Shown: in pieces, positions 45,640 through 58,012 of the stretch | How positions within the stretch are numbered: the stretch's first letter is position 1 | How the letters are laid out: each line of letters starts with the position of its first letter | Assembly: GCA_000328365.1 (NCBI GenBank) | Contig: KB296957.1 | Span: 124,001 to 188,000 of the forward strand | Direction: 5' to 3' | DNA length: 64,000 bases | Origin: Capitella teleta | Lineage: Eukaryota > Annelida > Polychaeta > Capitellidae | Position numbers and translations under genes: made by a program | Notes under the pieces: generated by a model | The model's input: the letters and a program-made list of their open reading frames with translations, nothing else | The model's database searches: none | Told to the model about the DNA's origin: nothing

Positions 45640-46820
45640 TTCACACTTTGAATCAGCCAATAATTAAAACAGTGGTAAGAACTTTTGAAATTTCGAAATC
45701 AGCCAATCAGATTGCAGCTTTGAAACTTGAACCAATAAGAGATCTCACAGCTTGCTGTTTTGACAGGTGTTTTTTTTCTGTTGTGGTGGGAGACGTTCCT
45801 CTTATACACAAACAACTGTCGCGATGAATCGATTCTTGGCATGCTCCCCTGTAAGAATAACTGCAGTGAAATATTTAGGAATCTGCACATTAAGAGTATC
45901 CAATAACATAGCTCCTGTCAGAAGAAGAAAATGTTTATGACCTGAATCTGCAATTCATGAGCGGTTCACTCTTCCTTTCTCTCTTGGCCAACAAGTGCGA
46001 GAGCGATTATTGCAATGCAGTGCCCATACACAGCACTGCCCTCAGCCGACACGCACTTTTCTGCTTCAATAACTGCTATAGATTTCCAGCTCAGACAATC
46101 ACCATTACAAGCCTTTTATACCTCTCAATCACTTGCTACCCTCGTCGGGCCAATTAATTGCATGAAACGCAATACTGTGACCGAATGTGTTGAATTTCGT
46201 TGATGTTCTGCATATCTTCGAGGGGTAATTAGTAACCGCTCGAGGTTGCTGTAAGCAAATGTGAAATTGTTCGATAAGGACTACTCAATACTCTGCTGGA
46301 TGGAGTGCCATGCACGTGACAGAATCAACACTTCCCGACAAAGCAACAAATGGATTTGATGAGAAGGCCTAAGTGAAAATTAAAGTGCATGAAAGTTATT
46401 CGAAAAATTGAAGCCTAATGAGACCTACTGCCGTTCATTGCGTCAATCAGCATTGAGCTGACTTGATCATCACTCATCCCTTGATCTTAGCCTTAGCATG
46501 ATAACAATATTCGTCAAAGTCAAACACAAAGTCATATTCCTCCGAGCCGAGTTTCTTTATGCATCAGAAACGTGGAATCTCAATAGCATCTTTCAAATTG
46601 GGATATGCTGCATATACAGAGTGGGCTAAAAGTAGTCTATCTATTCCATGTTTAAGACCTCGATTCTTTCCAATGGCATTGCGCATTTTCAAGAAAGTGT
46701 TACAAAACAGATCGCAGTGTAAAACTCACACAAAGATAAGAGAAATGAATACTTGGTAAGGTTAGTCTAACATGTCATGCTGTTATTCCTATCATTTCTA
46801 TTCCAATTTCATCAATATAA
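45640..46820. other. Intergenic, nothing firm
   Basis: gtgggctaaaagtagtctat at 46621 resembles one end of repeat R2, probably a small extra fragment. CCAAT-type motifs occur upstream of LRR copy 10. No gene is recognised. Confidence 0.4.
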
Positions 46821-46825
46821 TTAGG

Positions 46826-47140
46826 ACCGGCTGACTGCAATCCCATGCCGACCGTGGGGGTCGAGGTCCCGTGTTAGAGACCCCGATGAGGCCACGGGCG
46901 TTATGATTGTGAATTATAATTGTAATTCGTTATAATTGTAGTTATTTGGTGACTCTGTAGTGCTGCCCAACTGCGTAACAAGGCCGGGCGCTGTGTACTA
47001 CTGTCTATGGTGGTATGCAGGATAAAAAAAACCCTTGGGATTTATCGATAAGAGTAGGGAAAAACCCCGGTCCTGGGCCTTCTGTTCTGGCGCCCGTATC
47101 ATCCGAATGGTTTGGGTGGAGCCGTAAAACTCCATCATGT
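46826..47140 (+). mobile_element. tRNA-derived SINE, copy C
   Basis: In sense orientation it begins within the tRNA head (ggctgactgcaatcccatgc), has a worn B box region (gtgttagagacc), the shared body (ggccgggcgctgtgtactac, tttatcgataagagtagg) and ends gagccgtaaaactccatcat. The last bases match the 3' end of the LINE at 20951-20964. Target duplications are not clear. Confidence 0.8.
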
Positions 47141-47415
47141 CATATCATGTAATTAATATTTATGCCGATTTACCTCAATTAACAGAGAACACTCATCATT
47201 CCGGTGGCAAACAGGGCCCCGGACCATGGATAAGCTTCCTTGAACGCCCAATTAAGGCAACGCTCTCGTACAATTGTTTTACTTGAGAGTGCTATTGTTC
47301 TGACATTAGTACTATTTTTATCACCTAAAATCAAAACAAAGCAGACAGTTTGTATTGAAACGCCATGCAACAGATGAAATTCCTTAATGCTCGTTGAGGG
47401 GCTCATCTGATTTTA

Positions 47416-49049
47416 TATTTATTATTATTAACACATTACACATTAACTGACATTATACAAGCTATCGCCAAACTGAAAAAAACTGCATCCGCGGGTCAAG
47501 ACACACTGAAACCAAATATAATAAAAGGAATCGCAAATCAAATATCGCACCCCTTTGCCTACATTATAAATCTTGTATTTCAAAATAGTTCAGTTCCAGA
47601 CGAACTCAAATTCGCTAATGTAACACCGATCTTCAAAGCTGGAAACCCAGCTGAGCTACAAAATTATCGACCAATTTCTGTGTCACCAGCTTTTTCCAAA
47701 ATTCTTGAAAGACTTATACATGATCGGTTACACAACTTCTTTACTGAACATAACGTCATCAGCGAACACCAATTTGGCTTCCGTAAAAAAATTCAGCACA
47801 GAAATGGCCCTGGCAGTTACAATAGACAACATTACCTCGAAATTAGATAAAAAACAAAAAGTAATAGGATTATTTTTAGACTTAAAAAAAGCATTTGATA
47901 CTGTAGACTATAATATATTAATTCAGAAACTGGACCATTATGGGATTCGTGGAAATACCCTACATCTACTGAAAGATTATTTAAATAATAGAAAACAAAC
48001 AGTAAAATTAAATAATACAATGTCTCAGGCTCTCACTGTTGAATGCGGAGTACCCCAAGGGAGTATTCTGGGTCCATTGCTTTTCATAATTTATATTAAT
48101 GATCTTCCTAATGCACTACGTAACTCAAAACCCATCATGCATGCCGATGACACTAATATTTTTCTACATGGCAATAACGTGAAAGATATGACCGACTCTT
48201 TTAATGCAGAACTACTATCTCACTGAATGAATATCTCAAATGTAATCGCTTGTCGCTCAATGTAAACAAAACTCATTCTATGCTCTTCTCCATGAATAGC
48301 TCATTGCAGGACACAATCCTCTCTCTTTCAATTGATGGTACCCTCATTGACACTGTCAAAACTACTAATTTCCTTGGCGTAAAAATAGACAATAGATTAA
48401 CCTTTGCAGAACACCTGACTCATACTTGCAATAAAGTTTCAAAATCAATAGGCATCATATATAAGGCTTCTAAAATATTCAATCCACAAACACTACGCAT
48501 GTTATATAATAGCCTCGTTCTTCCGTACCTTACGTACTGCATCATTATTTGGGGAAAGACTGCCAACCGACATTTGAACCGACTCTCGACTCTCCAAAAG
48601 AAAATTATAAGAATATTATCAAACCGACCGCGACTGACTCATACCCGACCTCTCTTTCACGCCTGCCATATTCTAACACTTGAAGACCTTTATATTTACC
48701 GACTCTCCATATTTACCTACAAACTAGACCATCATATGCTCCCCACTTCTGTTTCTCAATTATTTACTCTTACTCATCCAAGCCATAGTCATAACACCAG
48801 GTGTCATTCTAACATTATTCAACCCCTCTGCCGAACAACCCTCAGACAAAGATGCTTACAATACCAAATACCGCATAATATTAATAATATAATCGCTCCT
48901 ATTTTGAGCAACTCCTCGATATTCTCTTTCAAAAAAACCCTAAAATATTTACTTATCGCAAAGTGTGTTTAAAACCTATTTATATTATACCAATTGCTCT
49001 TGTTGTATTCTGTATGTGTGTATGTGTGTTTCTTGTGTTTTTGTGTGTG

Positions 49050-49097
<48 letters not shown>

Positions 49098-49257
49098 GTT
49101 GTTGTTGTTGTTTTTTTTTGTTTTTTGTTTTTTCCTGTTTTCTGTTTCTGTTTCTTCTTTTTTTCACGTTTTCATTCATTTGCAGGTGACGCATAAACAA
49201 CTTTGTTTCTGTCACCATCAACTGCCACTGTTTGCCAAACTTTACGTGTTTGAATAA

Positions 49258-49297
<40 letters not shown>

Positions 49298-49298
49298 T
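47416..49298 (+). mobile_element. 5'-truncated LINE (Jockey-superfamily type, CR1/L2/Daphne-like) with reverse transcriptase
   Basis: The coding part runs from about 47447 to 48972. Visible motifs are NYRPISVSPAFSK, GLFLDLKKAFDTVDYNIL, GVPQGSILGPLLFIIYINDL, the catalytic box as HADDTNIF (F replaced by H) and LNVNKTHSMLF with TTNFLGVKID, followed by the thumb and C-terminal region. The endonuclease domain is missing. At least two frameshifts are present, near 47790 (an A run before STEMALAV) and near 48225 (after NAELLSH). It ends in a GT-rich tail, AATAAA-like sequence and a TTA microsatellite at 49258-49298. The element is inserted into repeat R2 and is not mobile by itself. The family is judged from the motif style only. 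Confidence 0.85.
49053..49094. repeat. (GT)n microsatellite in the LINE 3' region
   Basis: Twenty-one GT units in a row, followed by T-rich sequence. Open frames across it are low-complexity artefacts. Confidence 0.95.
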
Positions 49299-49519
49299 AT
49301 TTTGATCTCCTTTGCTATCACTCACCAATTCAAATGTTCCTCCCTCATTCATAAATGACTTTTTACCTGATTTATTTGCATTCAAGGGCGCAAAATAACA
49401 TAGTCAATCCATGCCAGGTATTTTTTGAATACTTGATCCACTTTAGCCAATTTTTGAGTTTATTCCTTAACATGGAGTAGAGACTACTTTTGGCCACTCA
49501 TGTATATTGAATATATTAA

Positions 49520-49840
49520 GCCTTCCTACCGTGACCGAGCGAGAAACACTGACATCAGGAACAGAATTAAGAACACCATTGGCGATCATGACGATCTACG
49601 TGTATTTACAATAGTGACCTAGAAGAAGGAAAAAAAAATGATTCTTCCACTTCACAAGATCAGCTGGCATTGCAAGAACGATCCTGCAAGAAACCACTAA
49701 ATGAAAAAGCAGAAGAGGAAGGAATGAACTGATTACATCGAGGAATGGACTGGGATGAGATGGGACGAGACTAAGCAGCTGGTACATGAAGAAAGGGGAT
49801 AGAAAGCACTGGTGAGTCGCAGCTCAACTCCGCGCCCGTA
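49520..49840 (+). mobile_element. Decayed LINE C-terminal fragment
   Basis: In several frames it spells remnants typical of the end of LINE ORF2: IRNRIKNTIGDHDDL, KSRRGR and IEEWTGMR, matching the common pattern GKRRRGRQRKRW...NIEEWTG. Frames are broken. It lies immediately beyond the end of repeat R2. Confidence 0.5.
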
Positions 49841-49844
49841 CGAT

Positions 49845-51495
49845 TTCATCAAGATATTATAAGGGACAGGTTAGGCAAGCAAGACAAAAGTTGACAATGG
49901 ATCAAACTCGAAATGTTCAAATATCATGGTGAGATATTCCCCGTCCTCTTACTTCCACGCCGATGACACATGAAAGTATTTTAGGCTAAGCTTAACGGAT
50001 TTGTGATTTATGTCAGTTTGCTGCCACTCTTAGGCGTCCAGAACGCGGTCAATCCCTGGTTGACCTGGTTTCTTCTGCTCGGTGACGCATTTGCTGTGTG
50101 GTTGATACACTGTATCCGATTTGACGGTCTGCGCCTCTTAGATCAATTCCACGTTCCAGAAGGCTTCTTTCATTCAGGAAACCGTCAGCCTTACCAGAGA
50201 GCTTTTTTGTATTAATGCTATAAAAAAAACCACTCGTTGGAGTATCATTCCAGTCAATAATATTTTATCGTCTATCAAAGTCATCTTGTCATGGTATACC
50301 GCAAGGAGTGTTTACTTGGATTCATGGATTGGCTTAGCAAGGTTTTTTTTTCTGGATCACGAGCTGTTTGAAGATGAGGAGAATAGACTTACGCATTGCG
50401 TGGAATTAATTGTAGACCCAAACGTGGATTATATAATTATTTAGTCATTGATAGATCGGTACGTTTTTTGTTTTTTTTTGTTTTTGTTTTTTTTTTTTTT
50501 TTTACACCTAACTATAATTTGTAAGCTGATGTTATTGTTACTATGGCTTAGTAGATCATTTGCTGACATTTTGTATTTCAACACATTCAGTCAATTTCAA
50601 AGGCAATCTCCTGTTAATGAGTGTATCACAGTTCGAGATTCAACATTATTGCCCTACTTGCGAACTTGGTAATCTCATACTTCTAGTGCTAGTAGAATTG
50701 AACTAATTGTATGTTGACCCAATTGTAAGATAAGAACGGAAGAAACTGGAAATGTGCTGGAAAACGGAGGCCCAACCAACACCTGGAATCCATCTATCGA
50801 GGCCTGAACCAACAAAGCCCCGCAGACCAAATTCAGAGAGGAGACAAAGTAAACTATCCATGTCAAAAGGACGAGATCAATGGCAGACAACTTGAGGAAA
50901 TGGAAGCCGCACATTTCATTGACGAGAAAGTCTTTGTGTATATTGAACTCAACGGACTTAAAGATGCAGACGAAACAAAGTATCCAACGAAATAATGATT
51001 ACAAATGCTGCTTGCTTAAACTAGGTTTGATCTCTTGTTTTCGAAACATGTGTTAATATAATTATGCCTACGACTACCGCTCGTACGTCGAATAACATAT
51101 TATATCATTCAAGGTGCCGCTTTGGGTCGTTCATTTTCTGAATCGTGTACGTTTTCAAAGCGATATACCAGCAAAAGAAATTCATCTCGATTTCTCAATC
51201 ATGTAGATGAAATTTTTTCAGCGTAAAAATTACACCAATTCTTATAGGTTAAATATATGGAGACTCACTGTCTATAATAAATGTATATTATAGGCAGCTA
51301 GTCTCCATGCATGGATCGATGAGGTAATTATATTCATTCGAGGAATCAAGTTTGGTGACTTGCTTCAAACACCCAGTGGTCAAAACTTTTCTAGGCAACC
51401 ATCTCCTTGGTACCTGTCCCTCGTAAATCAGACGTACAAATAAAAACATACTAATAACTAACACACATGTTTGTTTTTGTATATTTATTTATACG
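49845..51495. other. Intergenic, nothing recognised
   Basis: A plus-strand open frame at 50003-50215 and a minus one at 50914-50675 have no domain I recognise. A T-rich run lies at 50465-50505. Confidence 0.4.
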
Positions 51496-51499
51496 AATA

Positions 51500-51757
<258 letters not shown>

Positions 51758-51759
51758 TG

Positions 51760-53078
51760 GCCTACATATTAAATTTTGAAGATTCTCATAACTATGACTT
51801 CCTCGTCGTCCCCCCTTTCCATTTCTCCTCCCACTCTGATCGTGTCAAGAGCTTCCCATTAGTCACCCCAATCAATGCTTGCTATGCTCCTCTTTGAGGG
51901 AGCCTAGTTGATTTTGTCAATGTCCCTTGAAAGCAGATATTCATATAGAAACACCTTCTGACCATGCGGAGGCAACCTTCAGTCACGAAATACTGCGTGC
52001 ATTGCCAGATCTCAGAACAAAGTATCCCTTTATGTTATATGGCCACCATTAACCAACACAACATATGGCTACAGCGTCTTACGATATCCTGTCCTTCGTA
52101 CGGTAATCCATTGTTATTGTTTGCCAGCTATGGTCAAATGTTCTATTTTCACGGTATACTTGAGCAGCTCATTTGTTATAATGGCTATGAAAGAGGAGGG
52201 TATTACTGTGAAATTGCTAAATTGATTTTTTTTGTAAAGCAAAAATGATTCGATTGCAAACCGATTGAGCTATCTTCATGATAAGTACAATCGTAGAAAA
52301 TCCTCCGGGTCTGATTTCCCTAAAATGCGTGAGCGTTGCCTCGTGCATTTTGCATGATCGGTTTGCCAAAACAGATTGATTGATGCGTTGTTCTATTACA
52401 AAAGCCTTTTTTTTTTTTTTTTTTTTTTTTTTCTTTTCTTTTCTTTTCTTTTCTGTTCCCGGATAGCATCCATAATGGAAAGCGAGGTTTGTAAGCGTCC
52501 AATTGTATGCCTCCCTGGTACCGTTGCTATGCTATTGTTAGTAATTCATGGATTTGTCAGATGTCTCTATAAGCACAAAACGCGAGTGACCTTGTAAAAT
52601 TTTCAGCTTGTAAATCTGAAATGTGAACTAATTCACTCATTATGTAATAGTATGTCCGATCTCTTTGTGAAGAACGCCTTCGTGTCAATGTGGTTGATCT
52701 AACTGTTACATCTTTTTACACTCACTATGCAAGCTACTTTTTGCTAACTTTATTGTACATGTATATCATTTTACTGAGCAAATTATTGTGAAAATTATGT
52801 GGGTGGTCCAATTGAATTAAGGCTTATTTCCGATTATCCCTAAAGAGGAATGATGAGCATGTTATCCAATATTATCTCACACATAAGACTTCGACGATTA
52901 ACAGTTATATTTTCAAAATTTCAGCTCTCAGGTCAGCTTTGTGTTAATAACCCGTCATCAATTCGACCAAGTGATGGACAAAGTGTGAACTGCGTGTATG
53001 TATGGTGTACATATTTGTGGCAAAAAAAAAAAACGTGTTTTACCCGACATTATGATGTGAATTAAATCCCCCCCCCCC

Positions 53079-53113
<35 letters not shown>

Positions 53114-54970
53114 ACCCCCCCCAAAAAAAAAACACTCCACCACTTGAAATTGTTAATGGAGCACTATGGATCTTTGGTGCAAGCGACAACATATAGCCCC
53201 ACTCCAATTGTTTACCTTTCAATATCAAACATTTCAATAATGCAGCGCTCATCAATAACCCGCACAATAAATGGAATAAACATTTGCAAGAGATGCGCCA
53301 ACCATGCTAAGCAATTGACATAATTGGCATATCCCTAATTCAGCGTGGAGCTTTATGGTTTTGTTGGTCCCAATTAAGGGGTGGATGACGCCACTGAATT
53401 GTCCCTGACTCGTTTTATTGGTGCTTCTAAATTTGTACCGACATGCATTGGCCTCCAGGGCATTGGCCTCCAGGGCTGTATCAGTAATTGTCAGAATTAT
53501 TGTGTATTGTTCATAAAGATCAGGACAGTTCAGATCGTAATATAAAGATCCTTTTGTAACAGGGTAATTTTCATGCATGTTACACCAGTTCAGTTCAGTC
53601 CGACACAGGCTTAACTATACTGCACGTCGATCACATACTTTAATATAATATTATTAAATATACTTTAAAATCGATTATTACGCAAACATATAACTAAAGT
53701 TAATACAGTCAAAAACTGCGTTGACCAGTCAGGATCGAGTTACGTTTGAAAAGGAAATATACGACAATTGATGGCGTTAGAATCGAACATGGTGATGGGT
53801 GCTGGCACAAAAGCGCTCTTGGGTCGCATTGTTCTTGTTGGAAGTTATTGTAAACTTGTAGTAGTAAATAGCAATCGATAGCAACCATGACCAGACATGA
53901 TGACTCACCCTTTTCATTAAAATTCATTACTTTGTGACATCCCAAAAGAGTTACTTTGTTCTTCGTGCTTCGTGCAATATAATTACCGTCATGTAAGATG
54001 CAACGTGTGGCCACTGTGGCACGTGCCATGTCAGTTGAGTCTAGGAGGAAATGTTCATCTATGGAATCAGCACAACGTTAACATCGCAATGGTTCTAATC
54101 TCATGATATGTGTATAAATTCTAAACAGTTTTAGTTTCAAACACGTCCTTGGATCTGTTGGGTCGCCGTGACAACAAATGATATTAATATTATGGATGGA
54201 TATTCGTGTGATAATTAAGGTGTGTAAGATATATAGATCAGTTAGGTGTAAGCCCTGACATTTATTTGCTTTCAATCGGAAATTGCGCGAGAATTTAAGT
54301 CACTACAAAACTTTGAAGATATGAAGCATGTTAGCATGGCGGGCAAATGAGTGGTTACATATATAATTATACTTATATATTATATCATATTATGCAGCTT
54401 ACCAGTTTGGAAGCAAAGCGTGGCTGATCTAGTGCGTTTTTCATAACAGTGAGTGTAACTATTTGAAAATAATATAAATTTTCTGCACTACTGCATGTAG
54501 TGGCTTAAAATTTCGTCTCAAAACAAATTAACAATATTGTACGCTACACTCTACACAAAACATCCATACGTTATAATATCAATAATTTATTTCGCACAAA
54601 GACATGTACTGGAAAAAATGAACCAATAAAGAAATCCAAAACGATAATAAAAGTGGTAAATATAATCACACACAAAAATCAGTATGGGAAACTAGGCTGT
54701 ACAAAGAGTGAGAGAGAACCAAGCTGTGCTATACTAGGAAAAAATATCGACTTATGTTTTCATATTTAGTTATTATTTTGATAGTCATAAAAATTGTTTC
54801 CTTGCTTGCATATATCGTCTTGAAAGTATGCAACTTTAACCGAATAAAATAAATCATGCAAAAACTTTAAGTCGAAGTTCGGAGTTGGTCCTCACAATCT
54901 AGCGAAATAACTCCGGGTTGACACCGCGCGTTCATTTGATCTCAAACAGTGAAAGGAAATTTCTCAAAAT
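51760..54970. other. Intergenic, low-complexity runs only
   Basis: Poly-T at 52408-52432 and mixed C and A runs at 53068-53133 are present. A minus-strand frame at 53578-53252 contains a 15-bp tandem duplication (ctggaggccaatgcc twice) and has no recognised domain. The last few hundred bases must hold the CCDC12 promoter and 5' untranslated region, but no TATA box was clear. Confidence 0.45.
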
Positions 54971-54979
54971 TCCTTAAAA

Positions 54980-57584
54980 ATGACAGAAGTAGGATCTTTA
55001 GAAGCGGAGGCGAGGAAGAGAAAAGAGAGGATCATGCAGATGAGAAACAGATCCATGAAAATTGAAGGTGAACCTCCACAGAAGAAAATAAACTCGGAAG
55101 GCAGCGCGTTGCCGAGGTGAGTGGGCGATAATATACATTAGTGACACACACTCACTCACTTGAAGTTGAATGTTGGGCTCAGTGTGTGTCGGTTTGTGGG
55201 AATAATTTTAATGCTCGGGTCCAAAAACCTAGGATTTATTTCACACCACACAGTGATTCATTCAAAGGTTACATTGTGATATTGCCACAGGGAATCCTAC
55301 CAGTAAGCAAGCGCATTTGGACCAAACTTAAGCCCACAAGTGTGCCTGAAATATCCGTTTGCATAAATGCACTACATTACAGGCACATATTGCATCCATT
55401 TAGAGCCATAGCGCGTGCTCGTTGAGAGCCATTGCAAGCATTGCACACCTAGGAATACACTCAATAGAACCGTTATATAATTAGTTTAAACATTGCACCT
55501 CTTATGAACGATTTATCCGAGCGATCGAGGCTACAAATAAGAAAATGCGATTTTGTTTTCGAAAGGATGACGCTTCGGCTAATTCGCCATTTTGTGTTTA
55601 TATCACATGATCACGTCATGTGACTTCTTCAACAACAATAAGACGTGGTCGCACATGTGTCTGTTTATCAAATTTAGTGAAATACGTTCGCAAGAACATT
55701 AAATCGTTGTCACCAGAGTTTAATGTTAACTTTAAAGGTAACGATGAGAAAGAAGCCAAGTCAGCGCTATGTTATCTGCCTGTCGCCGATTGTGAAGTTG
55801 CTGACGGCAAAAACGTAGGAAAACATCCAGCATGTTCAGCTTCCCCCAGAATCATAACGGTCATGATGTTTACGACATCTATGGTCATAACGTTAGGTGC
55901 CCAGGAAACATGCTATTGTTTACATCTTTTGCGCATACTCACAACACCGGAAACTCACAACCCGAGCGCTCTCGGCCGGCGATGTTATTATTGCCAACTT
56001 TATTGTGTTTTAAATAACTTGAACTCTTGTTACATCATCAGGTATTGGTAACACATAAGTTATACCCATTTCGACCATCTCGGGTCATTCGATTTGACGA
56101 TCCCCTCTCAATAATAAACCACAATGTGCGCTATTGGGGCAACAATGCCAAACTGTAACTGATAATCAGATCAGTTACACTTGTGGAATTAGACCAAACT
56201 CAATGATTCAATGCAGTGAATGCTTACTGTCTATATGATATCATTATATACTGTCTAGAAGGCTACATAGGCATTTCATGTGACAGAGCCCACTGGTAAG
56301 ACTCCCTGTGGATTGTGCTGGATTACCGATAAACACAGAATAACAGAGGTGTGTTTTTCTTTCCGAACCAAAGTCTGATTCTGGTTATTGGTTAGGACCA
56401 GGTATCGGACACGGATGATTTGCACAAGAAATGAGAGCGAGATCTCACTAGTCCCACTGTGGAGTTCAAATGCTGTTGTGTTATTGTCAAGATAAACATA
56501 AGTCTCGTGTGATTTGCGTTATCAGTGTCTGGTTCCATAACTGCATCAGCACTTGCTTCACCAGAGTTTGGTTCGAATGGAAAATATGATGAAGCAGGCG
56601 AAGTGTGAGACCCATGGTGTCACTAGAGTATGTCAGCTAACGGTAAAACAAATAATGAACAATTGGAATTATCATTCATCACTGGTGTAATGGCCTCTAC
56701 CCAGGACCATCATATAATCATAGTTTTAAACCTTGAATGTTGCTACATACCCAGTTCTGGTGTTGACCTTTATCCTTATTCATCTGTGCTACTATAGACT
56801 TTAGCCTTTCTTCATTGATCACAAACTTCCAGGCTTGGAAATTGTGACTCACTCGTCAAATGTTGTTAATATTAATTACTCACAATCATCAACTTTTCAT
56901 TACTTTAAATTAAGATATCTTACCACATTGTAATTTCTCTCATTCCGCATAAATTTGTATCATGCTGAATTCTGTCATTTTTCCCAATTCCCTATTTGCC
57001 TATTTTCTCTTTCCAGACCGGTTTTTCGAAGCTACAAACCCACAGATGAGAACCTGAAAAAAGTGACCCTTCCTCTGCCAGAGCCTCCAGAAGGTAATCG
57101 TGCACGATCGCCCTGTGCAGCGTTTGAGCCATTTCGCTTGTACATTTTCAGTTACTGACCAAGTGAAAGAGCATTTAGAAGCTGCGAAACCTCAGCCTCT
57201 CTTGGACGAAGTAGTAAGTATTCACTGAATTCTCATCAAAGAAGGCGCCGAAATGAAAGGAGGTCCTCTTAAAGAGGAATTTTCCTGAGCTTGTCTGCTC
57301 TCAATCAGACCTAATCAATTATCTGTTTTCCAGGATCTCGTCAATTTAGCTCCTCGTAAACCTGACTGGGATCTCAAACGCGATGTCGCGAAAAAATTGG
57401 AAAAACTCGAAAGAAGAACACAAAGATCGATCGCTGAGCTCATCCGTGAGAAGGCCGTGCAGGGAATTCGGGTTTATTTAAACTTTCTATTTTTCTAGGA
57501 ATCCGACTTCAATCCGGAGATCAGGATTTAGCCACGATGGTAGAAGCTAACATGGCTGCAAACAACGTTGACGATGAAGACTGA
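54980..57584 (+). CDS. CCDC12: CCDC12 / cwf18-family spliceosome protein, five exons
   Basis: Exons 54980-55116, 57017-57093, 57152-57213, 57334-57445 and 57499-57584 join to 157 codons plus stop, close to the vertebrate length of about 166. All introns are GT-AG. The start MTEVGSLEAEARKRKERI is a basic coiled-coil region. VFRSYKPTDENLK, VKEHLEAAKPQPLLDEV and the strongly conserved LAPRKPDWDLKRDVAKKLEK plus RRTQRSIAELIR identify the family. CCDC12 and its fission-yeast relative cwf18 belong to activated spliceosome complexes in the nucleus. The C-terminus ends acidic (NNVDDED). An AATAAA follows at 57593. It converges on the SKAP-type gene. The exact base of the exon 3 donor is open by a few bases. 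Confidence 0.93.
55117..57016. other. CCDC12 intron 1, with an unexplained open frame
   Basis: This is the largest intron of the gene (1.9 kb). A 143-codon plus-strand frame (55620-56051; RRGRTCVCLSNLVKYVRKNI) starts with a non-ATG codon and has no recognised domain. It may be a fragment of an unknown element or chance. Confidence 0.5.
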
Positions 57585-57592
57585 ATCTGTGT

Positions 57593-57598
57593 AATAAA
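57593..57598 (+). terminator. CCDC12 polyadenylation signal
   Basis: AATAAA lies within 15 bp of the stop codon, followed by a T-rich stretch. The 3' untranslated region is therefore very short. Confidence 0.75.
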
Positions 57599-57869
57599 TC
57601 CTTTTTTATTTTCTTCTGAAGATTTCTTTGTGCAGCAGTTTATGTTGCAGCGGGTCCTGTTTTATCTGCTTATCTTCTGCTCAGACTCAGTCTTCCATTT
57701 TGCGCATATTTCATGTTCCGTCCTTCCTTCATTAGAGTCTCGTCCTCAAGAAGAATTTCAGTTCTTAATTATCATCCTCCTAATTGCTGATTACTTTCAG
57801 TCTACAATTTTTTTTTTTTTTTTTTCAGAGTGCTTAAAATGATAGCATATTTTTCTCAAAAATCAAACA

Positions 57870-57875
57870 TTTATT
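57870..57875 (-). terminator. SKAP-type gene polyadenylation signal
   Basis: Minus-strand AATAAA lies about 140 bp after the stop codon at 58013. It faces the CCDC12 signal across less than 300 bp. Confidence 0.7.
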
Positions 57876-58012
57876 ACTGTAAAAAAAACATCACAAGTTA
57901 GATACTTGATTGTATAACCAAAATAATAACAGATTCAACCGCTGTATGTTACACTGAAATAATACAGACATTCATGCAAGACCTACATTCGGCCCCATTA
58001 AAAATCGCCTCG

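Larger units (their letters stand above)
47204..49499 (-). repeat. Unclassified interspersed repeat R2, copy interrupted by a LINE
   Basis: The two ends (47204-47415 and about 49300-49499) match the continuous copy at 30432-30845 in inverted orientation. The LINE fills the break. The repeat is therefore older than the LINE insertion. Confidence 0.65.

Noticed and set aside
53252-53578. Minus-strand 108-codon frame with a cadherin-like look (YTIILTITDTA)
   Set aside because: The resemblance is limited to a few residues, no calcium-binding motif follows, and a 15-bp tandem duplication sits in the middle.
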